Of a stretch of 64,000 bases of DNA, positions 20,776 through 31,852 are shown piece after piece (positions within the stretch are counted from its first letter, which is position 1; every line of letters begins with the position of its first letter). The notes under the pieces are model-generated. The model was not told where the DNA came from. It saw only the letters and a list, made by a program, of their open reading frames with translations, and made no database searches. This stretch comes from Rhodosporidiobolus odoratus (taxonomy: Eukaryota; Basidiomycota; Microbotryomycetes; Sporidiobolales; Sporidiobolaceae), in assembly GCA_034387635.1 (NCBI GenBank), contig JAOANU010000022.1:186001-250000 (forward strand), given 5' to 3'. Position numbers and translations under genes: made by a program.

Positions 20776-21953
20776 TCAAGGAAGGAGTGAGCAGATATTG
20801 CTTACTTCGGACATCTTCGAATGGTGTCCAAGTGGCCTTTGATGGCCATTGTCGCGGTCTCGATAATTGCGTTGATCCCGGCGGTATGCCTCGAAGGCGG
20901 CGTACGCGTCCGGGATCTCTGGAGGATCATCGCGGAACCGAAACTCTGATGGATCAGGGGCATTGTGAACCTAGGGCCTGTAGATCAGCCTACACCGTTA
21001 CATGCTCAAGACGAGGAGAAGACGCCACGGACCTGATTTTGCATTGCAGGGGATGCGGAGCGGTTGCGTCTTTTGCCCATTCGTGCTCGCCGCGCCTGAC
21101 GAGCCATGTCTCTCTGAAAAGGATGGCGAGGGTCCCAAGTGTCGGTGAAGTCTTCGGGATTATCCAGATGGGGCTCGTCTTGGAGATAAGGCTGCACGGC
21201 TCAGGGTCAGTAGGAGTTTGATGCAAGCTGGCCCGTGGGAGGAACTGACCAAGGAGCTCGACGCCCATATCTCCCCCTCAGCCGCATCACGAACCAGCTT
21301 GTCCAGTGCTGTCATGAAGCGAACACGCTTCATGTCCCACAGGTTATTTGCCTTGCAGTCGTCCTTGGCCCATTTGGTCCAGGCCCCTTCGGGACGGAGC
21401 AGCTGGCGCATCCTGACAGTCCATGGTAGCTTCAAGTTCTGGCTCGATGAGTTGTCGCGCAGGCGAAAGATTTGGTCGATGGAGTCAAGGAAGCGGATCG
21501 CGAGAGGCTGGTGAAGATAGCAGGCGTAAGCTACTGGCTGGAAGCTGTCGTCGCTGAGCGCTACCTGCGGGTATGTCTAAAGTGCTCAGTTCTTTCCGGC
21601 CTGGCACACGTTTACTGCCTGCCGTATGCCGTCGACATCAGCCGAGTTTAGGGAGAAGAGCTTACGAAGTATGGCATCTGTGTCAAGTTGATTATGGGCC
21701 TACTCCGGAAAAGTCTGCGGAAACACTCGGCTACATCTCCTCTCTGGAGAGGATGGAGTGTCTCCCATACGGCCGCCAGCGCCGTTTCAAGCGGCTGCCG
21801 CCACTGGGTATATTCGTTCTCGGCATCCAAGTTGTTTTGCCCAGGACTGTGGTACGCTACTTGCTCCCAGTACTGATCGAACCCGTCCGCAATGACCATC
21901 GGGTCTGACAGCCTGGACAAGTCGATCCGCTCAGCTGAGATGATATTGCCCAT
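20776..21953 (-). CDS. MGxxxS family member B (RS/RD-tailed variant)
   Basis: Unknown function. Four exons, all introns phase 0: 21953-21666, 21564-21250, 21191-21033, 20970-20776; 318 residues. The start MGNIIS fits N-myristoylation (Gly2, Ser6). Exon 1 has GFDQYWEQ and an ALAAVW stretch as in copies A, C and E. Exon 2 contains VAYACYL (copy E: VLVACYL) and a Trp-containing helical region. Exon 3 starts with PYLQDEP, comparable with PPFDEEP in C and PPLNNP in E, and ends in RRNRSASP, like GRNRSGSP in C and GRNRSRSP in F. The last exon is rich in Arg, Asp and Tyr and lacks the C-terminal RQ...Y motif of C-F. The protein would combine a membrane-tethered N terminus with a basic RS/RD tail. A TTGAGAAGGTC motif lies 419 bp upstream of the start. 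Confidence 0.7.
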
Positions 21954-22618
21954 GACCTGGGCCGGCCGAAGTGCGCGTTACGGCTGGAGGCCGATCTGTG
22001 AGAACTGAGGGGGACAAGAGAGCCAGGGAGCAGGAGACAGCCCGCCTGCCCACCAGCGACCGAAAATCAGGAGTCAGGGCCATCTCCACCGGCATCCTCG
22101 GACTGACCGACGCCTCCACTCTCTCGCCCATCTTGCTGACCCCGCCAGGACTTCCGAGCTGTGTACAACCGGCCATGCCCGAGCGGTAGCTCGCTAGGCT
22201 GAGTCCTGTGGTGCAACGGTGCTGACAAGGGCAGAACGGCTAATCGAGTCAGATTGGCATCTGTCTGGGCCGCATGCATACAACTTTGGAGCACCACCGA
22301 CGGCGCTTTGGTTCCGTGTGCAACACGGCAGCGAGGGCTGACTATCTGTACGTCTCGACATATATGTTCAGTTGAGAAGGTCAAACTTACAAACTTGCCT
22401 TTCTCACCATTCGCGCTTCAAGGCAGCGCCTCGGTGTCGCCACTACAGACTCAAGGAGCACGGGGGCCTGGCGAGCAGTGAGTAGACGAGATGTCGCCGG
22501 ATTGATTTTCCGCAGGATCTGCTGGCATTCGGAATGTGTTCAGAGGATGTTCTCGAATCTCGTCAGTAACGCTTTCAAGCAGGGAGAACGATGTTCCATT
22601 GCTGCCACTTTCACATTT
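21954..22618. other. Intergenic region between copy B and SPP2
   Basis: 665 bp; promoter side of copy B and 3' side of SPP2, both on the minus strand. Apart from the TTGAGAAGGTC motif at 22372-22382, nothing recognisable. Confidence 0.4.
22372..22382 (+). promoter_or_regulatory. TTGAGAAGGYC motif, site 1
   Basis: One of seven exact matches to TTGAGAAGGYC in the window. It lies 419 bp upstream of the start of copy B. Role unknown; see the finding on this motif. Confidence 0.3.
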
Positions 22619-24412
22619 TCATCTCCGCCTATCCCTTTCATCCTCCCTCTGCCTATCCCTCCTATGCCTATCCTTCTCCTCGTCATATCTTGAGCTCCCC
22701 TTCCGATCGTCCTCCCTTCTAGAATGGTAAGGCGTCCCTCGACCGCCTTCCTCCCTCCTCGAAGAGCTACGACGATTGTGGTCATCTCGCCGCGAGCTGT
22801 CCCGACTCGAATGGTCGCGATCGCGTCGGCTGGAAGAGGAGGACTCGTAGTCTCGTCGACTTGAGCTGCGGCGGTCGTCTGCTCGATCGTCGTCGTAACG
22901 CTTGCTTCGAGGCGGAGAGCGAGAGCGTCGATCGTCACGGTCGCGGTTGCGGTCGTCGTAGCGGGAGGACGAAGGTGGTGGTGAACGGGAAGAGCGGCGG
23001 GAGGAAGAGGTTGAGCCATTGGTGATGGGCGTCTGTGAGAGGAAAAGGACGGTTGAGCTTTGCATCGAGCGGTAGAGGGTGGGAAGAGAGCGTACATTCC
23101 GACCCGAACCTCCCTGACTGCCCGACCCTTCGATCCTCTCCCTCTCCCTCTTCATTAACGGCATGAACTTCATGTCCTCCCTCTTACTGCTTCCTTTCTT
23201 CTTATCCTTCGGGTTCCCATTCGACTCGCCCATAGATTCTGCCATCGGTTTCGCACCGATACCGAGTAAGGCTGGGCGGGAAGAGGGAACATGGGCTTCA
23301 ACGACACCGCGACCGCTTCGAGAGGCGGCTTGGCCGGGCTGCCAGCCCATACCGCGCAGCATGGCTTCGCCGAAATTGCCGACTGGCATGCGGGCGTAGT
23401 CGTCCAGAGAAGCCTGCCGTGACGAAAGTTGAGGACGAGAAGAGAATGAAAGTCAGCATCAGCGCCCGAGCAGGCGGGAGGCAGAGGAGACAGAAGAAAC
23501 AGTTATGTACCTCGTCCGGTCGACTATCCAGATCCCGCTTGAAAGCCTGATCCTCGCTGATCGGTCCGCCTCGATCATCCGCCGCGGAATAGATAGCCTC
23601 AATCTCCTTCTTCTGCTCTCCGGCTCCAGCTTCTCCGCCCAGAAGCTCGCTCAGCGCCCTCTGCTCAGACGTCTCAGGCGCAGCGGACGGTGTAGGCGCG
23701 ACATCCATCGGCTGCACAACTTGCCTCACCCGCTCAATCTGCGCTTCCACCTCAGGCGCACGCGCCCGCCTCGCAGGCTGTTCCAATCCACCCACCACTT
23801 CCTCCGTGTTCATCTGATCCAGGTTCGCGTCGGGTACAGCCGACGACGCAGGTCCGGCGCGTTCTCCTCCTCCTCCCATCCTCATTCCACCGCCAGCGTC
23901 GGGAAGGTAGATTTCCCGCTTTTGTCGATGAGGGTTGCGTCCGGCGCGGAGCTCTTCGGCGGCTTTGCGCCAGTCTTTGTTGGGGAGGGCGGGAATGACA
24001 AGCGGTCCGGAGGCGGGTTTCGAGTGTTTGCTGGGGGGGTGAAAGTGGGTTAGCGTCGATATAGCGAGGGAGCGGAGGTACCGGCAGGCGGAGGAGGAGA
24101 AGGTGGTGCTTGAAGGCGTAGTGGATGACTGAGGATAGTCTGAAGAAGGTAGTCAAGTCACCTCTTTGCGCCGTCTTTGCCAAACTCGATGACTTCCTCA
24201 TCTCCCTTTCCTAGTCTAGGTCTCTTCCTATCCCGATTTTGTACTCTGACGAATGCCTCATCGTCGTTTTCGTCGCTGTCTTGTTGATCGTCGTGCCGAG
24301 AGGTGGAGTGGGGAGGACGAGATGGAGCAGAGGAAGGCCGGCTGGGAGGAGCGGATGAGTTGGATGACGAGGGTCGAGGTGGTGCGTTGATACGAAATGA
24401 TATTCCAGACAT
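22619..24412 (-). CDS. SPP2: Pre-mRNA splicing factor Spp2 (G-patch protein, GPKOW/MOS2-like)
   Basis: Four exons: 24412-24162, 24030-23511, 23413-23096, 23032-22619. In yeast Spp2 recruits and activates the DEAH helicase Prp2 for catalytic activation of the spliceosome. Visible features: N-terminal MSGISFRINAPP, a disordered Ser/Pro/Asp region, then the G-patch core VGNFGEAMLRGMGWQPG followed by a Lys/Glu-rich KREDMKFMPL stretch, and a long RS/RD-rich tail (RSRSPPRSKRYDDD and onward) to the stop. Such a tail is common in basidiomycete and animal splicing proteins. The start is the first ATG; an upstream TTG is in frame but not needed. Nuclear location is inferred from family. Confidence 0.85.
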
Positions 24413-24739
24413 GTTCAAGACCTGCGACTAGACAGTGTAGAAGCGATGACGGCGGAAGAAAGTTGGGTCAAAGCATTACAAACAGAAATTCGAGCGAATG
24501 TATTCATCTTAAGACTGACTACCTCTGTCTTACTCTGCCGCAATTCTCGCTAAAACAGTCGCTGTTAGGTTAGGTCTGATCCTTCCAGTTCCAAGCGCCG
24601 CCGACCCTCTCATCTTCAACTGAACTGACTTGGCCCCGCCATCCGCGCTCCTCACTTTTCGAGATCTGCATCAACATCGCGACTTTCAACGCTTCGTTGT
24701 GCGGCAGTGACAGCATGCGCGAGCCACACTAGCGTGAAG
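24413..24739. other. SPP2 promoter side
   Basis: About 330 bp upstream of SPP2 (minus strand) with no coding similarity; AT-richer around 24470-24540. Confidence 0.3.
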
Positions 24740-25029
24740 TCGACTCGACGGGCAGCTGCAACACCGCGTACAGGCCAATCCATCCCGATCACCGTCTCGC
24801 CCGTCAACACCACCTGCTACAACTCGACTACGGGAGCTATCTGTACCCATCCAGAAAACTACTTTTACTTCGATACGCTTCACCCGGTCACGAGCGTGTT
24901 TCAGCTATGCGTCTTTCTCCTTGCTCTCTGCGTTTCCTCTTGCCTCTCTCCCGCAATTACCCCTTCATCTGTGTGATATATTCCTGCGTGGTTTTCAGCT
25001 CCGAGTATGCGGACCCAGAGCGCTGACCC
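24740..25029 (+). pseudogene. C-terminal remnant of a GDSL/SGNH esterase
   Basis: The plus-strand frame through 24776-24900 reads ITVSPVNTTCYN, TGAICTHPENYFYFDTLHPVT. This is the end block of GDSL/SGNH (CE16-like) lipase-esterases, where FDxxHPT supplies the catalytic Asp and His. A possible last exon follows a ttttcag acceptor at about 25000 and ends in SEYADPER. No upstream sequence carries the GDS serine block, and there is no room for it before SPP2, so I read this as a truncated remnant. Moderate confidence, as the match is short. Confidence 0.5.
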
Positions 25030-25645
25030 CGCTATCGTCCACTCGCCCCATATCACTGCCATTCCGACAATATGATTCCTCGATTTCTGACACGCACAGC
25101 ATGGCCCAAAATCTCGACGCCCTTCTCCTCGCTGACTGTTGAGTCCACTCACCTTTGCCCAGTTGCGATTTCCCTGGCAGAACCACTGTGCCCCGTTCCC
25201 TCCGCGTTTCTCGCCTCAACACACGTATCTTCTCACTTCTCTGTTCCGTACCATCTCTGCGTCTCTCAATGCAGCACACCTATCGTTTGCACTCGTCAAG
25301 GGCTCGGGCAGTGACCTTCTCAATCTCCAGTTGACGGGAAAAAATCTCGTCGGCCTCGAGGACATCGCCCGGTGTTGACCATCGCATCCTGCCAACATCA
25401 TGCTGAGTCGATGCTGAGTGCTAAAGCAGCGGCGGCATAGCACGTGATTTGCTGCCGGGTCCACGGATTTCCCGGCGACTCCTGAGCACAGCTCGCTCCA
25501 ACTTTAGCTCACAGGAGACTTGCAATACCTAGACCACCCGCGGCGGAGCTCACTTGGACTCGACTTGCACCCAGCTTCTTGGCCTCCCGCTTGCACCTTC
25601 TCTTTGCCGCGACACTTGACTGCCCTTCCCTCTTCAACCTCCGGC
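25030..25645. other. Region upstream of family member C
   Basis: 616 bp, pyrimidine-rich near the start of copy C (cttctc, ccctcttcaacct), with no supported gene. It should hold the copy C promoter and leader. Confidence 0.35.
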
Positions 25646-26953
25646 ATGGGCGCAGCATACTCTTCATCAGTTCCCGACGATCCCGCCGTTATCCACGATG
25701 CTGTGCAGGCTTTACGTGCCAAACTGGTCAACCTAGCTGAACCTGAGGATAAGCAAGGTGAAGAAGCGAACATCACCTTGTTCACGATCCCGATCACAAC
25801 CGCCCTCACCAACATCTGGAGACACCTTCCTCCGGCGGACCGACTCCGCGCTCGCAACAATTTCTCTGGGCTCCTACGCCGTATCCCTGAGTCGCAAGAA
25901 GACGCAGAAATGTCTGTGCGGCCCGACGTGATCTACTCCATCGCGGACATCGTAGGTACCTGCTTTCCGAATGATCATGGAGCGCAGCGAAACTTGCCTT
26001 TGATGCCAGCTCGAGGCAGTCAAGCAGCTGACTGCACTCGTACTGCTGCAGCACCTGTGGGAGGACAACCTTGACCACATCGTCGAACCGTGCTACCGCG
26101 AATTGGCGTTCATCCATCACATCTTGTCAAAACTGAAGGATCGTCTGCCATGCTCGCGCAAGAATGACGCGTGGTTTATGCAAGCCGCGCACTTTGTTGA
26201 CGCGGAGTGGGCCCATTGGCGGCAGGAAGACACGGAAAAACTTTCGGAAGGGGCCCCTAGTCGATTCCATTGGGAAGACTCGGCACGGTACAAAGTAGGA
26301 GCGGCATTCATGCTCTTGCTAGCTCGCGCTTCACAAAGCAGGATCACTTTGGTGAGTCATTCTATACAATTGTAAAGCATGCTTTTCGGACTGTTATTCT
26401 GCAGAGACTGACTGTTTGTCTTCCCGTGTCCCGATACAGCCACCCTTCGATGAGGAGCCACCTGATTGGAAACAGGACTATTTTGAGGAGGTTCGGCCGC
26501 TGTACATCAAGTACGGAAAGAAGCATGAGGACCGCACCACGCGCCTGGCCCGACAGATGAATGGCATGGTAAGCTAACTCTTGTGGCTCAGTCCAGATTA
26601 TGTCGAGCGGACCCACTGATCATTAGGCCATGACCGCAACCTAGTCACTCTGCGGACCGGGAGAGGATGACAGCTATGGCTCTCGTCGTCGTGTCAGCAT
26701 CTCGGGAGGTGGCCGCAACAGATCTGGGTCTCCGAGGCGCGACAGGGACAAACCCAGGTCACCAGCGCGCAGCAGAGACAGACGAAACTGGACAGATATG
26801 GTGTGTTTGCACAATCTAGGCCCCTACCTCTTCATGATTGCCGCAAGCTGACCAGTCTTGACATTTCCTGGGCAACTTTTGCAGCGTTCCCTCAGTCATC
26901 ATCCGCAAAGTCAACACCTCAGCTTTCGTCAGCGCGTCACCTACGGAATGTGA
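25646..26953 (+). CDS. MGxxxS family member C (full modular form)
   Basis: Unknown function; the most complete copy. Five exons: 25646-25955, 26020-26351, 26440-26568, 26645-26800, 26885-26953 (intron phases 1,0,0,0), 331 residues. Starts MGAAYSSS (myristoylation type, Gly2, Ser6). Exon 1 ends IYSIADI (copy E: IHSIADL). Exon 2 has the core FVDAEWAHW and RYKVGAAFMLLL, matching E (FVDSEWSLW, RYKVGSSFMQLL). Exon 3 is PPFDEEPPDWKQDYFEEVRP, matching PPLNNP...FYFGGIQ in E. Exon 4 is an RS/RD module (GRNRSGSPRRDRDK and onward). Exon 5 is a 22-residue cap RSLSHHPQSQHLSFRQ plus VTYGM, matching the caps of D, E and F. No known domain recognised. Inference: membrane-tethered protein with an RNA- or kinase-interaction type tail. 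The core could be a helical bundle. Confidence 0.75.
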
Positions 26954-27438
26954 GAGTAGAGGAGGGCACTTGCAAGTATTGTCATTCGTGCCAACAGATC
27001 AAAATGTAAATTCTCACGGCCTTCTCAACCTGAATGTCCTTGGGCTCTTGTGGCAAGAGGTTAGCAAGCTGCATTGACCACGTCCGCGTGACCAAAAGCG
27101 AGGACTGGAGACTAATAGCCGAAAAAGCAGTGCCCAGCCGGCAATCGGGGAGAGGGCAACGGACGTAACATTGTTGACAGGGTCCGATCAAGCCATGGCA
27201 AATCCCTTAGTTGAGGCGGATAGGACACTAGCAAGAAAGGGGTGGGTGATACTAGCGGGAAAGGGGGTGGGCAGGGGTGTTCAATCGTTATGGTTGCGCT
27301 GAGGCTGGTCGTCGTTGACGACGAGCCAGCACAGAGCAGGGCTATGAGATGCAACCTCTGACACGATACCCAAGCTGCCCAGGGAGCGGCAAGGAATTGT
27401 GGCAAGCACCTCGCAACATTTGACTGAGGATGCTGTGC
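26954..27438. other. Intergenic stretch downstream of copy C
   Basis: 485 bp between the stop of copy C and the stop of a small minus-strand gene. Contains a reverse-orientation TTGAGAAGGCC motif at 27018-27028, 65 bp after copy C. No gene seen. Confidence 0.35.
27018..27028 (-). promoter_or_regulatory. TTGAGAAGGYC motif, site 2 (reverse orientation)
   Basis: Reads GGCCTTCTCAA on the plus strand, 65 bp after the copy C stop. It is the only one of the seven exact matches in this orientation. Confidence 0.3.
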
Positions 27439-27938
27439 TTAGCTATGCTGTTCTTTTTCTGCGGCCGAGTAGGAAGCAGGTTCCGGTGGCGAGATGCAGA
27501 ACGGGCGCACCGAAGCCAGTCGAGGGGAGGTGAGAGTCGGAAGAGGCTGAAAGGAACCCGTGGTCCGCGAAACTGAAGAATGGGGAGACTCGAGCCTACC
27601 TTTGTGACCCGTGGAGCTTCCTTCCCCCTGCTCGTTCGCTTCGCCTGGAAGTTGCATTCGCTCCATCCTCCAAGCGAGTTGTTCTCCCTCGACGTTGCCA
27701 CCTTCTCCCGCTTCCCCGCCTAGGCTATCCCCGTGCTCGCTGACTCATCCCTCGTACCCAGTTCTGCGCCCTACTACCGGTTCTGCGGGGTCTGATCCAC
27801 CCAGTGAAGCACCGTGGAAGGAGATTGAAGTGGGAAAGAGCGCGACGAGTGGGCTGCGTGGTCAACAGAGGGTGTAGAGTGTGTCATCTGATGCAGAGGC
27901 GGGACCGACTCACCAGTCGACATAGTGTAGTTGTTCAT
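27439..27938 (-). CDS. Small protein of unknown function (92 residues)
   Basis: Three exons close in frame: 27938-27914, 27719-27600, 27572-27439. The start is MNNYTMSTGGEAGEGG and the end is SYSAAEKEQHS. It is Gly/Glu-rich in the middle (VEGEQLAWRMERMQLPGE) and Pro/Ser-rich toward the end; no signal peptide or membrane segment. The support is the chance-unlikely phase agreement of three exons with gtgagt, gtaggc donors and ctag, ttcag acceptors. Family not recognised. It lies downstream of LSM14 in the same direction. Confidence 0.4.
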
Positions 27939-28191
27939 GGAAAAACAGCGAGGCAAGGGTCAAGGAGAAATAGCTGCATCATCATCCTCCTCTCCAGTAA
28001 GTCAACGCGATACACCAACCTCGACACGCCTAGCATACAGCGGATCAGAGACGATGGGAGAGCCGGCGGAGAGTTGAGACAGCAGGCAAGGAAACCAGAA
28101 GACCCTGCGGCCGAGAAACGTTCGCTAGTTACGCCCGATTTTGCTGTACAAGGAGGGGGCGATTCGGGGTAGACCTTTTCATCGGCCCATC

Positions 28192-30297
28192 TTACTGCTG
28201 AGCACCGTACTACGTAAAGAGAAAAACGTTAGTATGCCGAGCATGGAAAACGGCGGCAAAAGAGAAGGACGCACGTTTTGCCTTCCATACCCGCCGCCAC
28301 CACCACCGCCCTGGTATCCTTGACCCTGGCCCTGGCCATGTCCGCCACCTCCAGGACCCCTCCTCCCCCTACCTCCACCCGGTCCCCTCCTGAACCCTCC
28401 CCTACCCATCTGCGCGCCCGTCTCACCAAAGGCCTCCATGTTTCTCTCCCTCTCCTTCGCCCGATCGTACCTCCCTCCACCGTAGCCTCCACCGCCCATC
28501 CCTCCGTATCTGCCCATGGCGTTTTGCTGCGCGGGATCGGTGCGAGTCTTGGAGTCACTCGAAATCGAGTCGAAGAACGACTTGGAAGGGTTATAGTAGG
28601 CTTCGGTCGGGGGAGGAACGACAAAGTCGTCGCCCTCACCTCCAGCAGCAGCAGGGGCTTGCCCATTCTGCTGAACCGTTGCCGGAGCTTCGCCTTCACC
28701 AGCTTTGTCCTCCGAAGTCGCTGCCGGAGTACCAGGAAGAGCATGCGGCTTCTGGAACGAAGCGTTCGCTTTCTCGAAATCGAACTCGGCGTCGGGGAGG
28801 GGGACGGCCGGTTTGCCAGAGTTGCCGAAAGGTTGCAGATGACGGCCGTGGCGGTTACCTGTTTCGCGAGTGGATTGAGGGCCGGAAAAGATGGAAGCGC
28901 CAACACCGTCTTCGCCTCGAGGACGGCGAGGAGCTTGCTGTGTGAGTTGTGGGGCGAGCGTGGACCGCGACATGTCCTTGGCGAGCTGCTCGATGTCGGC
29001 GGCTTGCCTCGGGACAGCAGTCGAGGCAGTGGCGGCGGCGGCTCCGGACGGAACCGGTGCGGCAGTCTTCTCCGAAGAAGCAGGAGCGACTGCCTCGGCG
29101 CCGACAGTCGTCGGGCGAGTCTCTTGCGGGGTGACTGGCGCAGCGGGAGCAGTCTTCGGCGACTGAAGCTGCTTGGCGTGCGCAGCGGAAGCGACGGCGT
29201 CTTCCAGACCGGGTGACGTGAGGGGCGTCTGGAGCTTCGGTCCAGCCGAGGTAGGCGGTGCAGCGGCTGAAACGCTCGGGCTGACTAGGTTCTGAGGCGG
29301 CTGAGGCGCGCCAGCAAGGTTGGTAGGCGGAAGCTGTCCAGGCGCGCCAAAGGGCGGCGGCGCACCGAATGGACCAGGCGGGCCGAAGGGGTTAGGCGCA
29401 CCGAAGGGGGGGAAAGGAGCGCCGAAGGGGGGGAAGGGAGGAGGACCACCGAAAGGGGAAGGAGGGAAAGGCGGGTAGGCGCCGAAGGGAGAAGCGCCGG
29501 GACCGCCAAGGTGAGGCGGAGGGGGTAGGAAAGGAGATTGAGGGCCAGGTGCGCTGAGTTGGGGCGGCTGTTGCTGGGGCTCTGTTGGCTTGGGAGGGGA
29601 AGGCGCAGAAACTTGAGGAGTGACCGCGGCCGGTGCAGGGGCAGCAGTGGGGGCGGCCGTCTGTAAGACACTAAATCAGCACGCTCCATAGTACAAAGAC
29701 TCGCTAGACACGCACGCCAACAATAGCCGGATCACTGGGAGTGCTGTCGGAAGACGGCGCCTCGATTTGCAAGTCCTTGACATCGGACGCGCGGAAGACG
29801 ATGAAGCTACAGGGGCACGATGCGTCAGTATACTCGCTAGTTTGTGCTTAGGCAAATGTGTACGTACTCATATACGTTATCGTTTGGAGCAACCTCCTCA
29901 GCAGGGTCGCCTTTCCTGCCCTCCGTACCGAGAGACCGGACTGCAGTGATTGAGAGTCAGTGTCAGTACCATGGATTCTGAGGAAGACCTCTTCTCATAG
30001 TTCACAATGCGCTAAGCAGCCCGTTGAGGTCGAGTTGCTCCTCCCCCTCATCCCCCTCGACTCGCTTGCATCAGCTCGTACGAGAGAGCTTACCTTTCTC
30101 GAGCGAGACTGTCGCAGCTTGAGGGTCGATCGAGTGCAGTACACCCTGGTAGCGGATCTGTGATATTGGCACGAGGCGAGGTCAGTTCCAGATGGAGAGG
30201 TAACAGAGGAGTACGACAGTGACGCGGGGAGAGGGTAGAGACGTACGTCGCTCTTACTGATCAAGCTGATCAGCGAGCCAATGAACTGCTGAGCCAT
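28192..30297 (-). CDS. SCD6: Scd6/LSM14 (RAP55) P-body translational repressor
   Basis: Binds mRNA and eIF4G, represses translation and helps decapping in P-bodies. N-terminal LSm14 domain spread over the first exons: MAQQFIGSLISLISKSD, IRYQGVLHSIDP, ATVSLEKVRSLGTEGR, NDNVYEFIVFRASDVKDLQI. Then a long Pro/Ala/Gln-rich linker with repeated FGAP, FGGP and PFGPPGPFG units. The FDF box is FDFEKANASFQK, the FFD/TFG-type boxes are YYNPSKSFFDSISSD and RNMEAFGETGAQ, and an RGG/GQG-rich tail ends in YGRQNYGAQQ. The last exon is joined across an intron starting gtgcgt at about 28275 (TAA at 28194-28192). Start ATG at 30297; the first exon is only about 50 nt, as in many basidiomycete LSM14 genes. Confidence 0.93.
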
Positions 30298-31024
30298 CTT
30301 TACAGACGAGGTGGACGCAGCAATTCAACCATGCGACCAGGAGATGGCGGAACGAGGTGTCCACGAGTCATCGCTGCTAGCTTGTTGATCCTCTCGAGGC
30401 AGCTGCGTGCGACTGCCTAGGTCCGGCGGCTGGCTGTTGAAGCGCCGGGACGGGATGGCAGGTACTTACCCTCGACGACCTTCGCAATTTCCTCAAAGCC
30501 TGAACACCGGTCGCATTGGCAATAGATATACGACAACGACTAAGCTACAGTACAAAGCGCCGACGAATAAGACAATAACGATGACACCCGCCCCATAAAC
30601 CGCCAGTACACCCGCTCGCAGTCTTTAAGCTGCCGGCGGGTTGAAGAATAGCGGTTTGCTTGGGACGCAGCTCGCTGCGCCCGACGCCGACTCGTCGACG
30701 TAGAAGCGCCAGCCTTCCTGGCACATGGCTGCGGCGGGAAGGAGTCCAAGCGGTACACGGCGAACCAGATAGCGGAGGAAGTAATTCAGGACAGTGAGGA
30801 AACGACGTCAAGCGGGTCAGCGACCCGGGAAAGAAAGCGACAGACGACCCGGCGAGCAGTGTACTCGACAGAGCAGGGATGGAGAGTCGCAGCAACGGGC
30901 AAATAGGACGTACTGATCTCGCATTCTCCCTTGGCCCGATTGCATGTCGCCCGCAGGATGCCTGGTGGAGCATAGCAGTCTCTCTGCGTGACGCCGCACT
31001 ATTTGCAATGTGATCAACATCAGC
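30298..31024. other. Upstream region of LSM14 with an unassigned short ORF
   Basis: 727 bp. A minus-strand frame over about 30760-30540 is Arg/Ser-rich, with RRQLKDCERVYWRFMG, and could be the second exon of a small gene starting MQSGQGRMRDQ at 30945, but stop and splice phase admit two readings and no family is recognised. The rest holds the LSM14 promoter. Confidence 0.25.
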
Positions 31025-31852
31025 TTAGCCCGAGTATATCATGCAGTAGGAGAGGAACTGCCAGCCTACGGAGTAAGGCGAAGCCGTGTCCTGGCAGATG
31101 AACGGTGCCGTCTCGTCATCGGGGTTACCGACACGAGCATACCCGACAGGGCAGGCATGCGTAGGTGGCCGAAAGTCGGGAAGAAACTCTGCACCTCGCA
31201 TGGGAGTCAGCAGCTACATGTGCAGCGTCAGATGGGATGTGGTGCATACCCAGACCGCAAGTCGCCCTCCTCCGCCTACTCCGCCGTACCTTCCCTCTCT
31301 CCCCGCCCGGAGCCGGAGCTTGTGCTTGAATCGCTGCATCTTCGCCTTCAAGCTTGGCAAGTCGTTCGACATCTGCGCGCAAATCCTCGACGCAGACTGC
31401 TTTGCGGTCGTTCTCGTCGTAGCCGCTGCAAGTCGACGCTCCGTTTTCTAGCTTGCCGCTGCATGCAGAGTGTTGAGATGAGTAGAAGGGGGACGAGACA
31501 CCCGAAGCGAGACCCAAATAATGCCATGAGGGGAAAAGGAGATTCGACGGAGAACATACCAGAAACACCCTCCTTCGTCGTCCAGCCTCGCCAATGTCGT
31601 GGGCGGACACCTCGTAATCAGAAAGTCCGTTCTCGGCGCCTTTTCACCCTCACCACCCAAGCCAGGGCCATTCCATCGCCATTTGGCACCTGCCCCACCG
31701 ACTCCTCCTCCGCTTGATTTCCCTACGCCACTGAGTGCGCCGTTCCCGGAAGCCATCTTCTGTCGCAGCAGTTGCGAGAGGGAGAATGCGAGGCCTTGGT
31801 GAGCGGAGGGGTCGACGGCGCCGACGGCGGGATGAGAAAGAACGGGTTTCAT
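31025..31852 (-). CDS. Unknown small multi-exon gene
   Basis: The first exon, 31852-31560, begins MKPVLSHPAVGAVDPS, continues with a Gly-rich stretch, then KAPRTDFLITRCPPTTLARL. It joins in phase to 31458-31290, which has a charged helical segment VCVEDLRADVERLAKLEGED (possible short coiled coil). A third exon after a gtgcag acceptor reads SFFPTFGHLRMPALS, and the frame ending SVGWQFLSYCMIYSG at 31025 may be the last exon, though that join is not settled. No domain recognised; no signal peptide. An open frame just upstream (31853-32090, LRSLRVLDALILSAP) may belong to the same or a neighbouring gene in another frame. Confidence 0.4.
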
